A stretch of 64,000 bases of DNA from Micavibrio aeruginosavorus (lineage in GTDB: Bacteria; Pseudomonadota; Alphaproteobacteria; Micavibrionales; Micavibrionaceae): assembly GCA_016432265.1 (NCBI GenBank), contig CP066681.1:584342-648341 (forward strand), written 5' to 3'. Both the position numbers and the translations under genes were made by a program. The notes beneath the pieces are model-generated. The model saw only the letters and a program-made list of their open reading frames with translations. It did no database searches and had not been told where the DNA came from. Below, piece by piece: positions 1 through 8,256 of this stretch (positions are counted from its first letter, which is position 1; the number at the start of each line of letters is the position of its first letter).

Positions 1-1
1 G

Positions 2-535
2 GGCGATGAAGAATGCGAATACGCATCAGCCCCATTTTCTGATTTCCAAAAACTTATGCGTGGAAGAAAGAAAAAAGTAAAAAATCATGTTGCTAGATTT
101 TTACAACCGACCCAGTACGCTCGGCTAGCATCGCTAAAACCGGGCCAGGGACTCAAGGATTTGCCTTCTAAATTGAAAGTAAAAGGTGGATACAGCGGAG
201 CATATGGCCGACTTACAAAAGATATGGTGGCGCCGACTATAACGCGATGGGTTTTTCATCCCGGCTCTGGTCGATGGGGGCACCCGGTAGATATTCGTGT
301 GCTTACCATACGTGAAGCAGCGAGAATTCAGGGTTTCCCTGATGATTTTGAGTTTGTGGGAAGCTATACAGACCAAGCGGGACAGTTAGGAAATGCGGTT
401 CCTCCGCTATTGGCACAAAAAATAGCTGAAAGCATGAGGGATCAGCTGTCTTTATCTAAACTGGCCAGCAAATCAATAAAACCTTCCAAGGATAGCTTTT
501 CTTCTTCGGAAGGAAAATTAAAGGCTATAGCCTGA
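2..535 (+). CDS. DNA (cytosine-5-)-methyltransferase, C-terminal part (5' end outside window)
   Basis: This is the end of a C5-cytosine DNA methyltransferase, which transfers a methyl group from S-adenosylmethionine to cytosine within a recognition site. The frame is open from the left edge, so the catalytic Pro-Cys motif IV and the SAM motif I lie outside the window. What is visible is the family's closing part: [18 protein letters not shown] (motif IX) and [18 protein letters not shown] (motif X). The last 31 codons overlap the end of the convergent putative endonuclease gene. With the C regulator and vsr this forms a restriction-modification cassette. Base composition is AT-richer than the chromosomal genes to the right, which fits horizontal transfer. 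The family is certain; the target sequence cannot be read. Confidence 0.93.
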   Translation, partial: GDEECEYASAPFSDFQKLMRGRKKKVKNHVARFLQPTQYARLASLKPGQGLKDLPSKLKVKGGYSGAYGRLTKDMVAPTITRWVFHPGSGRWGHPVDIRVLTIREAARIQGFPDDFEFVGSYTDQAGQLGNAVPPLLAQKIAESMRDQLSLSKLASKSIKPSKDSFSSSEGKLKAIA

Positions 536-1182
536 GGATCATTCGCCTCAGGCCACCAAGAATCTTCGCCACTGAAATGTAATTGGTTTTCTCCTAAACC
601 ATGCCAAGCCCACCACTTTTTCCCAGTGGTGCGGTTTCTTCCGTGAAGTGCGGGAAGTTGTTCCTTTTTTACCGTTTTCTTGGGGGTAGACCATTGCCAT
701 TCAAAGTCTTCAGGATTAAACAGATTTGGTTTTCTGCGCGTACAGAGTATTTTTTCAAAGTATGTGACTTTTTTATTCGGATGAACAATAAGTCGCGCAT
801 AACCAATCTCATCTAAGCCGTATAAATCCAAACTTTCCTTTGCATGATGATTGCAAAAATCTATAATCGCATCACCGAGATTTTGCAGTCCCTTATCACT
901 CTTTCTTGATGCGTCAATGAGCGAACGCGCATTGGGAATCTTGGCCCTTTTCCATGTTACGGGAGTGCTTTCTTTAGTGGACTTTACTTGCCATCCGCAT
1001 TTTGTCGCAGAGGATACGACATCGACAAAATCATATGTATTTAAAACCTGAGCGTTTCTCACATTTCCCAATACGGACTCCATTACTGCACCGGGGATGG
1101 TGTCCCCGGAAAAGGGAAGCATTGTATATTTTGATAATATTGCTTTTATTTTTGCCAGTTCTTGCGGCGTAGAAAAAATCAT
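442..1182 (-). CDS. Putative type II restriction endonuclease
   Basis: This 246-residue protein is not recognised by close family. Position argues for the restriction enzyme of the cassette: it is convergent with a C5 methyltransferase and overlaps a C-type regulator by 4 bases (ATGA), so the two are co-transcribed and translationally coupled. Around residues 50-70 an acidic stretch (YDFVDVV) is followed by GWQVKST, resembling a PD-(D/E)xK core in which the second acidic residue is Gln, a substitution known in some restriction enzymes. The C-terminal half is rich in Trp and Lys. Its 3' end overlaps the methyltransferase gene by 94 bases on the other strand. Endonuclease function is inferred from context, not from a diagnostic motif. 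Confidence 0.6.
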   Translation of the reverse strand: MIFSTPQELAKIKAILSKYTMLPFSGDTIPGAVMESVLGNVRNAQVLNTYDFVDVVSSATKCGWQVKSTKESTPVTWKRAKIPNARSLIDASRKSDKGLQNLGDAIIDFCNHHAKESLDLYGLDEIGYARLIVHPNKKVTYFEKILCTRRKPNLFNPEDFEWQWSTPKKTVKKEQLPALHGRNRTTGKKWWAWHGLGENQLHFSGEDSWWPEANDPQAIAFNFPSEEEKLSLEGFIDLLASLDKDS

Positions 1183-1391
1183 CGTTCCTCCTTAAGAAGG
1201 TCCGATGGGCGGCAGCCTAATGCGACAGCAACTCTTTGAACAATATCGATTGTAGGATTTCTGACACCGCGTTCAATTCCGCTAATATATGTCCTGTGAA
1301 GACCAGAGTATTCTGATAAATCTTCCTGTGACCAGCCTTTACGCTCGCGTAATTTTCTTACATTCTGTCCGAATTGTTTTTTTACATCCAT
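1179..1391 (-). CDS. XRE-family controller (C) protein of the restriction-modification system
   Basis: A 70-residue helix-turn-helix protein consisting almost entirely of a Cro/CI-type domain, with the core WSQEDLSEYSGLHRTYISGI. This is the size and layout of C proteins, which dimerise on operators and delay then boost endonuclease expression after entry into a new host. The ATG at 1391 was chosen over the start 14 codons upstream because a TATAAT element lies only 3 bases before it, giving a leaderless or nearly leaderless message as described for several C genes. The upstream start would also overlap vsr. It overlaps the endonuclease start by 4 bases. Confidence 0.85.
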   Translation of the reverse strand: MDVKKQFGQNVRKLRERKGWSQEDLSEYSGLHRTYISGIERGVRNPTIDIVQRVAVALGCRPSDLLKEER

Positions 1392-1394
1392 AAG

Positions 1395-1418
1395 ATTATA
1401 TGTCGTATATGTATACGA
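1395..1418 (-). promoter_or_regulatory. Promoter and palindromic operator between C gene and vsr
   Basis: A perfect inverted repeat, TCGTATA-TG-TATACGA (1403-1418), lies in the gap between the divergent C and vsr starts. On the minus strand a TATAAT (1395-1400) sits next to it, 3 bases before the C-gene ATG. No good -35 hexamer is visible, which fits a promoter that needs an activator. The palindrome is the obvious candidate for the C-protein binding site and could control both directions. The sequence elements are seen; the regulatory role is inferred. Confidence 0.6.
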
Positions 1419-1432
1419 TCCGTCTACAGCCA

Positions 1433-1855
1433 ATGAGTAACAAAAATATGAAAAAAACAGGGGTTAAAAAATCACGGCGTGAAATTATGCAAGCGGTTCG
1501 TAGCAAGAACACGAAGCCGGAAATGTTGGTACGAAAATTGGTACACAAAATGGGCTATCGTTATAGGCTTCACAAAAAAGGGCTGGCTGGTAGCCCGGAC
1601 ATGGTATTTCCAAAGCAGCAAAAAATCATTTTTGTGCATGGTTGTTTTTGGCATGGGCATGATTGTCTATCTGGCAAAAACAAACCATCATCAAACAGGG
1701 AATATTGGGGGCCAAAACTTAAGCGCAACATGGAAAGAGATAAAGAAAATCAGGCTATATTAAAAGCAGAAGGATGGAAGGTTTTTATTGTTTGGGAATG
1801 TGAAACGAAGGATCAGGATGTTTTGTCAAAAAGGATTAGATCATTTTTAAAATAG
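1433..1855 (+). CDS. vsr: Very short patch repair endonuclease
   Basis: Vsr nicks 5' of the T in T:G mismatches produced by deamination of 5-methylcytosine, starting repair that protects sites methylated by a C5 methyltransferase. The 140-residue protein carries the family's landmarks in order: MQAVRSKNTKPE, GSPDMVF with the catalytic Asp, FVHGCFWHGHDC with metal-binding His and Cys residues, WGPKLKRN, and GWKVFIVWECE. An upstream in-frame ATG at 1400 would run through the C-gene operator, so the ATG at 1433 is preferred. Pairing with a cytosine-5 methyltransferase is the expected context. Composition is AT-rich like the rest of the cassette. Confidence 0.93.
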   Translation: MSNKNMKKTGVKKSRREIMQAVRSKNTKPEMLVRKLVHKMGYRYRLHKKGLAGSPDMVFPKQQKIIFVHGCFWHGHDCLSGKNKPSSNREYWGPKLKRNMERDKENQAILKAEGWKVFIVWECETKDQDVLSKRIRSFLK

Positions 1856-1986
1856 AAAGTTATGAAATTCGTAAAACGTCAAAAAGTTGAGTTTCAGGAT
1901 CCCAACGAGGCACCACCACTTCATTTCAAATTTATAATTTAATCAAATTAACGAGCTAACAATCATTTTATGGAAAAATGATAAAT

Positions 1987-2054
1987 TAGCCAGGTGGGGA
2001 TTTGACCCCAGTTAAAACTTAGGCCGCTGCACAGCCAGTGCGGTACCCGAAGCT
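1987..2054 (-). pseudogene. Degenerate tRNA-like sequence
   Basis: Read on the minus strand, this stretch has a D-arm-like segment (GCACTGGCTGTGC followed by AGCGGCC) and a T-arm-like segment in which TGGGG and CCCCA flank TCAAAT. Its ends can pair imperfectly as an acceptor stem (5 of 7). The anticodon arm does not close and the T-loop is one base short, so it is not a working tRNA. It may be a remnant left by element integration next to the restriction-modification cassette. Confidence 0.35.
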
Positions 2055-2150
2055 GTAATATATTTTTTGTAAACGCCGGCAGTTTATCGAGTTATGTACT
2101 TGTGTAACTTAATAATTGTTGAGGTCGCAGGAGGTATAGATGAAATAGTC

Positions 2151-2164
2151 ATGATTTATATCAA
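2151..2164 (+). promoter_or_regulatory. FNR/ANR-like site upstream of chemoreceptor gene
   Basis: ATGAT-TTAT-ATCAA differs from the FNR consensus TTGAT-N4-ATCAA at one base. It ends 56 bases before the chemoreceptor start, and an AT-rich stretch suitable for a -10 element follows. This suggests oxygen- or redox-dependent control of the receptor. The match is seen; binding is inferred. Confidence 0.45.
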
Positions 2165-2220
2165 AGACAAGCCAGAATAATATTTTTACAATAACTGGAG
2201 TTTTACTAGGGAGCGTTTTT

Positions 2221-3903
2221 ATGAAACTGCACAACTTAAGTGTATCTCAAAGGTTATTCGCCGGATTCGCAGTAGTGCTTCTGATAAATATTGTTCTTGC
2301 TTTTTTCATTTTTTACAAGAAATCAAGTATCTCTGAAAATGCCTTGACTATAACAGAGATCAGGACTCCTACGATCGTACAGCAGTTAACCCTTATCGGA
2401 ACCCTGAACTCTTCTTTGGCCAGTATGCGCGGTTATCTGATAAGCCCGGATAGCGGTTTCAAGGCTGATATTGACAAGGCATGGGAAAATATAGGCGTTA
2501 TTCGGGAACAGGTTGACCTGTTGGCGCCCCGGTGGATTGTTGAAAAGAATCGTGAGCGGTGGAAGGGAGTAAAAGAATCCCTTGATAAGATTCGCGAAGC
2601 GCAAAAGAAATCGGTGGCCCTGGCGGATTCAGGCTTGAAAGATGAGGCCGTTGCAAATCTTAAGGAAAATGCGTTTCCCAATGTGAGGAAAATCGATGCG
2701 CTGGCGCGCGAGATCGTGGATAGCCAGCAGGCACTTATGAAGGATGACTCTCGGAAATTAAATGAATCCTTGCGGATGATCGGATATTTTCTGATTTCCG
2801 GAACGGCCATCGTATCGATTTTAGGGCTTATGATTGCCTTCGTGATTACCCGGTCTGTTGTCGTGCCTTTGACTCAGACTGTGGATTCCATGAACAAGAT
2901 GCAGCAAGGCAAGCTCGATGAGATCATTCAGGGGCAGGAGCGCCGGGATGAACTGGGCATGGTTTCGAAGGCGCTGGAGAATTTTAGAAAATCATTGGCG
3001 CAGGCGGAAAGCGAACGGCAACGTCAGGCCGAAGTCGCACAGAAGGCGGCCGAGGTGCAGGGGCGGAAAATTGCGATGACAGAAGAATTCGTCACCGGGG
3101 CCATGACAATGGTTTCCGCTCTTTTGCAAGCCTCTGAAGAATTGCAGCGATCGGCGGACGCGCTGAGCCGGGCGGCGCGGGTTTCCTCCGAGAAATCGAC
3201 GACGGTTAGCGCCGCATCCGAGCAGGCTTCTGCGAATGTGCAAACCGTATCAGCCGCCGGGCAGCAGCTTTCAGCTTCGATTCAGGAAATCAGCAGGCAG
3301 GTGCAGGTTTCCATGGAGATAGCCGAAGAAGCTGTCAGGGAGGCGCAATCCAGCGATATTAAGATACAAGAGCTTGTCGAATCGACTCAGCAGATCGGCC
3401 TTGTTCTGGAACTTATAAAGAACATCGCCGAGCAAACCAATTTGCTGGCGCTGAACGCAACGATTGAGGCTGCCCGCGCCGGCGATGCAGGCAAAGGATT
3501 TGCCGTTGTTGCCGCTGAAGTCAAATCTTTGGCCAACGAAACGGCAAAAGCGACGCAGGACATAGAACAGAGGATCGTGCAGATGAGAAGCGCATCCAAC
3601 GATGCGGTTGTAGCAATTAAAGGGATCGGAAAGATTATTTACGATATCAACACCAATTCCAGTTCTATCGCTTCGGCCGTAGAAGAGCAAGGCGCTGCCA
3701 CAAACGAAATTTCCCGTAGCGTGCAAGAGGCTGCGCAAGGCACGCAAATAGTGGCCGTTGATATGGTTGAAGTTTCCAACTCAGCCCATGAAACAGGGGG
3801 GATCGCCGCATCCATCAACACCGCAGCACAGGACTTGGCTTCACTGTCGACGAAAATCGGTGACAGTATCAAGACCTTCGCTAACAAGATAAACGCGGCC
3901 TGA
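2221..3903 (+). CDS. Methyl-accepting chemotaxis protein
   Basis: A 560-residue transmembrane chemoreceptor that signals to CheA/CheW. Order of parts: N-terminal membrane helix (about residues 11-31), a periplasmic four-helix-bundle sensor (about 35-185), a second membrane helix (about 186-208), a HAMP linker (about 210-262), and a long cytoplasmic signalling coiled coil. The hairpin tip, [18 protein letters not shown], is near residue 405 and is the CheA/CheW contact. The start is supported by an AGGGAG ribosome site. The gene stands alone with no che genes nearby, and the ligand cannot be predicted. An FNR-like site lies upstream. Confidence 0.95.
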   Translation: MKLHNLSVSQRLFAGFAVVLLINIVLAFFIFYKKSSISENALTITEIRTPTIVQQLTLIGTLNSSLASMRGYLISPDSGFKADIDKAWENIGVIREQVDLLAPRWIVEKNRERWKGVKESLDKIREAQKKSVALADSGLKDEAVANLKENAFPNVRKIDALAREIVDSQQALMKDDSRKLNESLRMIGYFLISGTAIVSILGLMIAFVITRSVVVPLTQTVDSMNKMQQGKLDEIIQGQERRDELGMVSKALENFRKSLAQAESERQRQAEVAQKAAEVQGRKIAMTEEFVTGAMTMVSALLQASEELQRSADALSRAARVSSEKSTTVSAASEQASANVQTVSAAGQQLSASIQEISRQVQVSMEIAEEAVREAQSSDIKIQELVESTQQIGLVLELIKNIAEQTNLLALNATIEAARAGDAGKGFAVVAAEVKSLANETAKATQDIEQRIVQMRSASNDAVVAIKGIGKIIYDINTNSSSIASAVEEQGAATNEISRSVQEAAQGTQIVAVDMVEVSNSAHETGGIAASINTAAQDLASLSTKIGDSIKTFANKINAA

Positions 3904-3914
3904 AATGTTTGAGA

Positions 3915-4541
3915 TCAGGCGGGGCCCCGCCCTGTCTCACCTCGGATAAACCGGGCGGCAAAAGCTTTGTCTTTTTCGCTATCGACCCAGTTATAGCGCT
4001 CGGCATCGAGGCGGATGAGGGGGACGCCGTCATTCAGGCCGCTTGCAATGTCCCCCAGATATTGCTGCAATATGCGGATGAAATCCAGCGTTGTCCTGTC
4101 CTCTCGCTCCAGCTCGCGACCGCGTTTGCGTATGCGTTCAATCTGAGTTTCAGGGCGCAGTTCCAGAAAGATGCGGGCGGCGGGTTTCACAGATTCTTTT
4201 CGGGCTTGCGCTGTCGACCGTATATACAGGTCGGCCAGGCCGGGTTTCATCAGCGCGAAATCAAGATAGGATCGGGCATAAGCCTCGTTCGTCACCAAAG
4301 AAAAATCATAGACGGGTTGCCGGTCGGTTTGGGGACGCTGGTTGATCTTGTTGTAATGCATCATCAGCATGGTCATGCCAAACTCAAACGCGCAGGAACG
4401 CGGATCCTGGTGGAAAGCCGTCAAGAAGGGGTTGGTTTCGAATTCTTCCGGGATAAAACTGAATCCGTAGCCGGACAGCGCCTTGCCCAGGGACGTTTTG
4501 CCAGCGCCGACCCCGGCTATGATTTCTATGTGGCTCATCAC
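3915..4541 (-). CDS. Deoxynucleoside kinase-family protein (P-loop kinase)
   Basis: A 208-residue P-loop kinase that resembles the deoxyadenosine/deoxyguanosine kinase family, which phosphorylates salvaged deoxynucleosides at the 5' position. Seen: Walker [10 protein letters not shown] at residues 9-17, an acidic EEF after strand 2, YDFSL at the place of the family's DRS/DF motif, and an arginine-rich lid, [12 protein letters not shown] (about residues 135-146). It overlaps the end of leuS by 4 bases (ATGA), so the two are co-transcribed. A nucleoside kinase here is unusual for an alphaproteobacterium. The kinase family is fairly sure; the substrate is not. Confidence 0.7.
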   Translation of the reverse strand: MMSHIEIIAGVGAGKTSLGKALSGYGFSFIPEEFETNPFLTAFHQDPRSCAFEFGMTMLMMHYNKINQRPQTDRQPVYDFSLVTNEAYARSYLDFALMKPGLADLYIRSTAQARKESVKPAARIFLELRPETQIERIRKRGRELEREDRTTLDFIRILQQYLGDIASGLNDGVPLIRLDAERYNWVDSEKDKAFAARFIRGETGRGPA

Positions 4542-7069
4542 ACGATGAAATTCACCAGTTTCTCCGGCACGAAGATTATCTTTTTGATGCTCTGGCCTTC
4601 GAGTTTTTCGGCGATAACGGGAAGTTCGCTCGCCATTTTTTTGACCTCTATTTCACCCTGGCCGCGATTCACCTGAATCTCGGCGCGCTTCTTGCCGTTG
4701 ATGTGCACGGTGATCAGCACGGTGTCGGATTGCAGCCAGTTGGGGTCGTATGACGGCCATGAAACGTAGGCAAGGCTTTCGGCATGGCCAAGGCGCGCCC
4801 AGAGCTCTTCTGCCATATGTGGTGCGAACGGCGAAAGCGCCAGCACGAATTTCTCGGCGATGCCCCTGGGCAGCTTGTCCTGCTTCTTGGCGAGATTCAC
4901 GAACTCCATCATCTTGGCGATAGATGTATTGAAGCGCAGGTTTTCAATGTCCTCGCTCACTTTCTTGATTGTGATATTGATTTCCCGTCGCAATTCGTCG
5001 CTCGCCGAGGCTTCATTTTCATCGGTTATGAAAACGTTCAGCTTGCCCGTTTCCGTATCGATCAGCAGCGACCATGCGCGTTCAAGGAAACCGTGCACGC
5101 CCTTCACGCCGCTGGTCTGCCACGGCTTCACGGCCTCCAGCGGCCCCATGAACATTTCGTAGAGACGCAGAGAATCGGCGCCGAATTCCGCCACCACGTC
5201 ATCGGGATTGACGACGTTGAGTTTGGATTTCGACATTTTCTCTTCACGCGGGGTGAGGGGGGTGCTTGTCCCTTTTATAAACGGTTTGCCATCGCGGTAT
5301 TCGACGTCGCCGGGAGCATAGAACTTGCCTTTGTCGTCGCGGTGGCTGATGCCCAGAATCATGCCCTGGTTGAAGAGTTTCTTGAACGGTTCCTTCGTGT
5401 GCACCAGTTTGCAGTCATAGAGTACCTTGTGCCAGAAACGCGCATAAAGCAGGTGCAAAACCGCGTGCTCGACGCCGCCGACATAAAGATCGACCGGGCC
5501 CCAATATTGCTCGGCCTTGGGGTCGAACGGCATTTTGTCGTTGGCTGGATCCATATAACGCAGGTAATACCAGCATGAACCTGCCCATTGCGGCATGGTG
5601 TTGGTTTCACGCAACAGAGTTTCACCGTTCATCTCGACCTTCATCCAGTCGGTCGCGCGCGCAAGCGGTGGTTCGCCTGTGTCGGTTGGCTTGTATTCGT
5701 TCAGTTCCGGTAGCGTAATGGGAAGCTGATCGTAAGGGGCGGGAATGATCACGCCTGTCTTTTGGTTATGCATGATCGGGAAAGGCTCTCCCCAGTAGCG
5801 TTGGCGCGAGAACAGCCAGTCACGCAGCTTGTATGTGGTTTCGCCTTGGCCGATTTTCTTATCTTCCAGCCATTTGATCATCTTTGCCTTGGCGTCGGCG
5901 GTAGGCAGGCCATCGAGGAAGCCGGAATTTACGGCGATGCCTTCTTCAGGATAAGCGGTTTCGGCGATATTGCCGCCCTTTACGACCTCGATAATCGGCA
6001 AGTTGAAGGTCTTGGCGAATTCGTAGTCGCGCTCGTCGTGGCCGGGGACGGCCATGATAGCGCCCGAACCGTAATCAGCCTTGACGTAATCGGCGATCCA
6101 GATCGGGGTCTTTGCGCCATTGACCGGGTTGATTGCGTAAGCGCCGGTGAAGACGCCGGTTTTTTCCTTGGCGGCGGCGGTTTCACGGTCTAGGTCGCTG
6201 GTGTTCTTTACTTTGGCGATATAGGCATCGATCGCCGTTTTTTGTTCCGCCGTTGTGATTTCGGCCACCAGTTTGTGTTCCGGGGCCAGCACGCAGAAGG
6301 TCGCGCCGAACAGCGTATCCGGCCGGGTGGTGAAAACTTCAAATGTTTTATCGCTGCCTTCGATGCTGAAGGTTACGCGTGCGCCGATGGATTTGCCGAT
6401 CCACTGGCGCTGCATCTCGATAATGCCGGCAGGCCAGTCGAGTTCATCAAGGTCGGTCAACAGGCGTTCGGCGTAAGCGGTGATCTTCAGCATCCACTGG
6501 CGCATCATGCGGCGTTCAACCGGATCGCCGGTTTCGACATACTTGCCGTCCTGCACTTCCTCGTTGGCCAGAACCGTGCCCTGCGCCGGGCACCAGTTCA
6601 CGGGCACTTCAGCGAGATAGGCAAGCCCCTGTTCATAGAGTTTCAGGAATATCCATTGCGTCCAGCGGTAATATTCGACGGCGCTCGTGTCGATTTCGCG
6701 CTTCCAGTCATAAGACAAGCCGAGTCGCTTGATCTGCTTGCGGAAATTGGCGACGTTTTCCTTGGTGATGATCGCCGGATGCCGGCCTTCACGCACGGCG
6801 GCGCGTTCTGCCGGTAATCCAAAAGCGTCCCAGCCCATCGGGTGCAGCACGTTAAAGCCGTTCATGCGCTTGTAACGCGCGATAATGTCGGTCGCTGTGT
6901 AGCCCTCCGGATGCCCTACATGTAGTCCCGCGCCGGAAGGGTATGGGAACATGTCCAGCACATAATATTTCGGCTTGGCAAAATCGTTGGGTACGCTGAA
7001 GGTGGCGTTGTCTTCCCAATGTTTCTGCCATTTGGGTTCGATCACGGAAGGGTCGTATTTCGCGGTCAT
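4538..7069 (-). CDS. leuS: Leucyl-tRNA synthetase
   Basis: Charges tRNA-Leu with leucine. The 843-residue length is normal for bacterial LeuRS. Class I signatures are present: HVGH (residues 50-53) within [20 protein letters not shown], and KMSKS (611-615). Between them lies the CP1 editing domain, including the threonine-rich [12 protein letters not shown] and the GHDERD motif that hydrolyse mischarged tRNA. The C-terminal anticodon-binding and tail domains are complete. It is the first gene of a two-gene unit with the nucleoside kinase. Confidence 0.98.
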   Translation of the reverse strand: MTAKYDPSVIEPKWQKHWEDNATFSVPNDFAKPKYYVLDMFPYPSGAGLHVGHPEGYTATDIIARYKRMNGFNVLHPMGWDAFGLPAERAAVREGRHPAIITKENVANFRKQIKRLGLSYDWKREIDTSAVEYYRWTQWIFLKLYEQGLAYLAEVPVNWCPAQGTVLANEEVQDGKYVETGDPVERRMMRQWMLKITAYAERLLTDLDELDWPAGIIEMQRQWIGKSIGARVTFSIEGSDKTFEVFTTRPDTLFGATFCVLAPEHKLVAEITTAEQKTAIDAYIAKVKNTSDLDRETAAAKEKTGVFTGAYAINPVNGAKTPIWIADYVKADYGSGAIMAVPGHDERDYEFAKTFNLPIIEVVKGGNIAETAYPEEGIAVNSGFLDGLPTADAKAKMIKWLEDKKIGQGETTYKLRDWLFSRQRYWGEPFPIMHNQKTGVIIPAPYDQLPITLPELNEYKPTDTGEPPLARATDWMKVEMNGETLLRETNTMPQWAGSCWYYLRYMDPANDKMPFDPKAEQYWGPVDLYVGGVEHAVLHLLYARFWHKVLYDCKLVHTKEPFKKLFNQGMILGISHRDDKGKFYAPGDVEYRDGKPFIKGTSTPLTPREEKMSKSKLNVVNPDDVVAEFGADSLRLYEMFMGPLEAVKPWQTSGVKGVHGFLERAWSLLIDTETGKLNVFITDENEASASDELRREINITIKKVSEDIENLRFNTSIAKMMEFVNLAKKQDKLPRGIAEKFVLALSPFAPHMAEELWARLGHAESLAYVSWPSYDPNWLQSDTVLITVHINGKKRAEIQVNRGQGEIEVKKMASELPVIAEKLEGQSIKKIIFVPEKLVNFIV

Positions 7070-7145
7070 GCTTTACTCGAAATGTTATGTGGTTTGAGGG
7101 TATTATGAATAGCACAGGCCTATTGGAAAATCACAGGGTTGTTTG

Positions 7146-7174
7146 TTGACTTTAGGTTTACATATTTAAAGATA
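7146..7174 (+). promoter_or_regulatory. Possible sigma70-like promoter
   Basis: TTGACT followed after 17 bases by AAGATA, in the AT-rich gap between leuS and the next rightward gene. It would start transcription about 80 bases before the ATG at 7262. Only the -35 element is close to consensus. Confidence 0.3.
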
Positions 7175-7261
7175 AGAGAAAAACGCTTTGTGTTCTAAGT
7201 TTGGTTTGCGACAGTGCTACTACATTGTATCAACAACAACTTACAGATTGGGCGGGTGTAA

Positions 7262-8215
7262 ATGACCAAGTTGCCGATCTTCGCAACCATAAGCAATTCA
7301 ATTTCCTTTTTGCACGGCAATTTTGATTCTGCTGTGCGCATGCTGTTACCCCTTATCGCTTTTCTGATCGGTGCAGAGTTTTTGATAACTTTCTTGCCTG
7401 AGGGGGGTGAGGGCAAAGGACTTTCTAAAAGCGTCATGTATTTCCTGGGTACGATTTTATACGCTGTTACCTATATTGTGGCTTGGGCTTTGGTGGTGAT
7501 TATCTGGCACCGTTCCTATCTGAATGGTGTGTCGGATACACATCGGGTGAATATCTTAGCAATGAAGCGCGAAGAATGGCAATTCGCGGGTAAAACGGTT
7601 TTATTTGGTTGTGTCTACATGCTTGTAGTTGGGCTGGCGATGATTGCTGGTTTTGCGGTAGGTGCTGTAATCGGGTTGATGATGGGTGTTGTGTTCGGGG
7701 TGGCGAACGCCCTATGCACAGGGTTAGGGGCTGTGGGTGCCATTATTGGTTTTGGCTTGGGGTCGGTGTTGTCTTGCCGCTTTATGCTCTATTTCCCGGC
7801 AAAGGCCATCGGCAGATATATAGGCTTTTGTGAGTCTTTCCGCTTGATGAAAGGGCTGGGTATGAGGCTTGCTGTCATACAGGCTATACCGGGCACTATT
7901 TCGGCGCTTACCGTCATCATCTATATCAGTATTGTCACTTATATCTTTCACAAGGATATAATCCGGAAATCGTTCGAATCTTTCAGCAATCCTGATGGCA
8001 TAGAAGAAATGCCGGATGGCAATCTTGCCTATACTGCTAGAGACGGCACAACAATAACATTATGGGGTGAAGATTTGACGCCAACATTTTCGCTGGAGGG
8101 TATCCTTGAGTTTATTCTTACCATACCGGGTTATGTATTGATCCCCCTCTATTTCGTTCTTGTAGGCGTTAGCAATCTGTCGCAGACCTATAGATGGGTC
8201 ATGGAAAAGTCGTGA
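7262..8215 (+). CDS. Polytopic membrane protein of unknown function
   Basis: Not recognised. The 317-residue protein is very hydrophobic, with about six predicted membrane segments: near residues 22-42, 60-82, a glycine/alanine/valine-rich pair about 115-175, 205-225 and 280-305. A polar loop of about 50 residues (roughly 230-280) with acidic and Asn/Gly-rich sequence lies before the last helix. No transporter or enzyme motif stands out. It is alone between leuS (divergent) and the antiporter gene, with a 41-base gap to the latter. Membrane location is confident; function is unknown. Confidence 0.75.
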   Translation: MTKLPIFATISNSISFLHGNFDSAVRMLLPLIAFLIGAEFLITFLPEGGEGKGLSKSVMYFLGTILYAVTYIVAWALVVIIWHRSYLNGVSDTHRVNILAMKREEWQFAGKTVLFGCVYMLVVGLAMIAGFAVGAVIGLMMGVVFGVANALCTGLGAVGAIIGFGLGSVLSCRFMLYFPAKAIGRYIGFCESFRLMKGLGMRLAVIQAIPGTISALTVIIYISIVTYIFHKDIIRKSFESFSNPDGIEEMPDGNLAYTARDGTTITLWGEDLTPTFSLEGILEFILTIPGYVLIPLYFVLVGVSNLSQTYRWVMEKS

Positions 8216-8256
8216 CTGAATCTTCAAATCCATATCTATAGAAGGATTCCAGAGCA

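Noticed and set aside
2131-2182. Two-codon (ATG AAA TAG) and nine-codon frames before the chemoreceptor
   Set aside because: A good AGGAGG precedes the first, but frames this short without attenuator-like structure cannot be supported as leader peptides.
3909-4676. 255-codon plus-strand frame opposite the nucleoside kinase and leuS
   Set aside because: It is the antisense shadow of two well-supported genes; composition follows the codons of the other strand.
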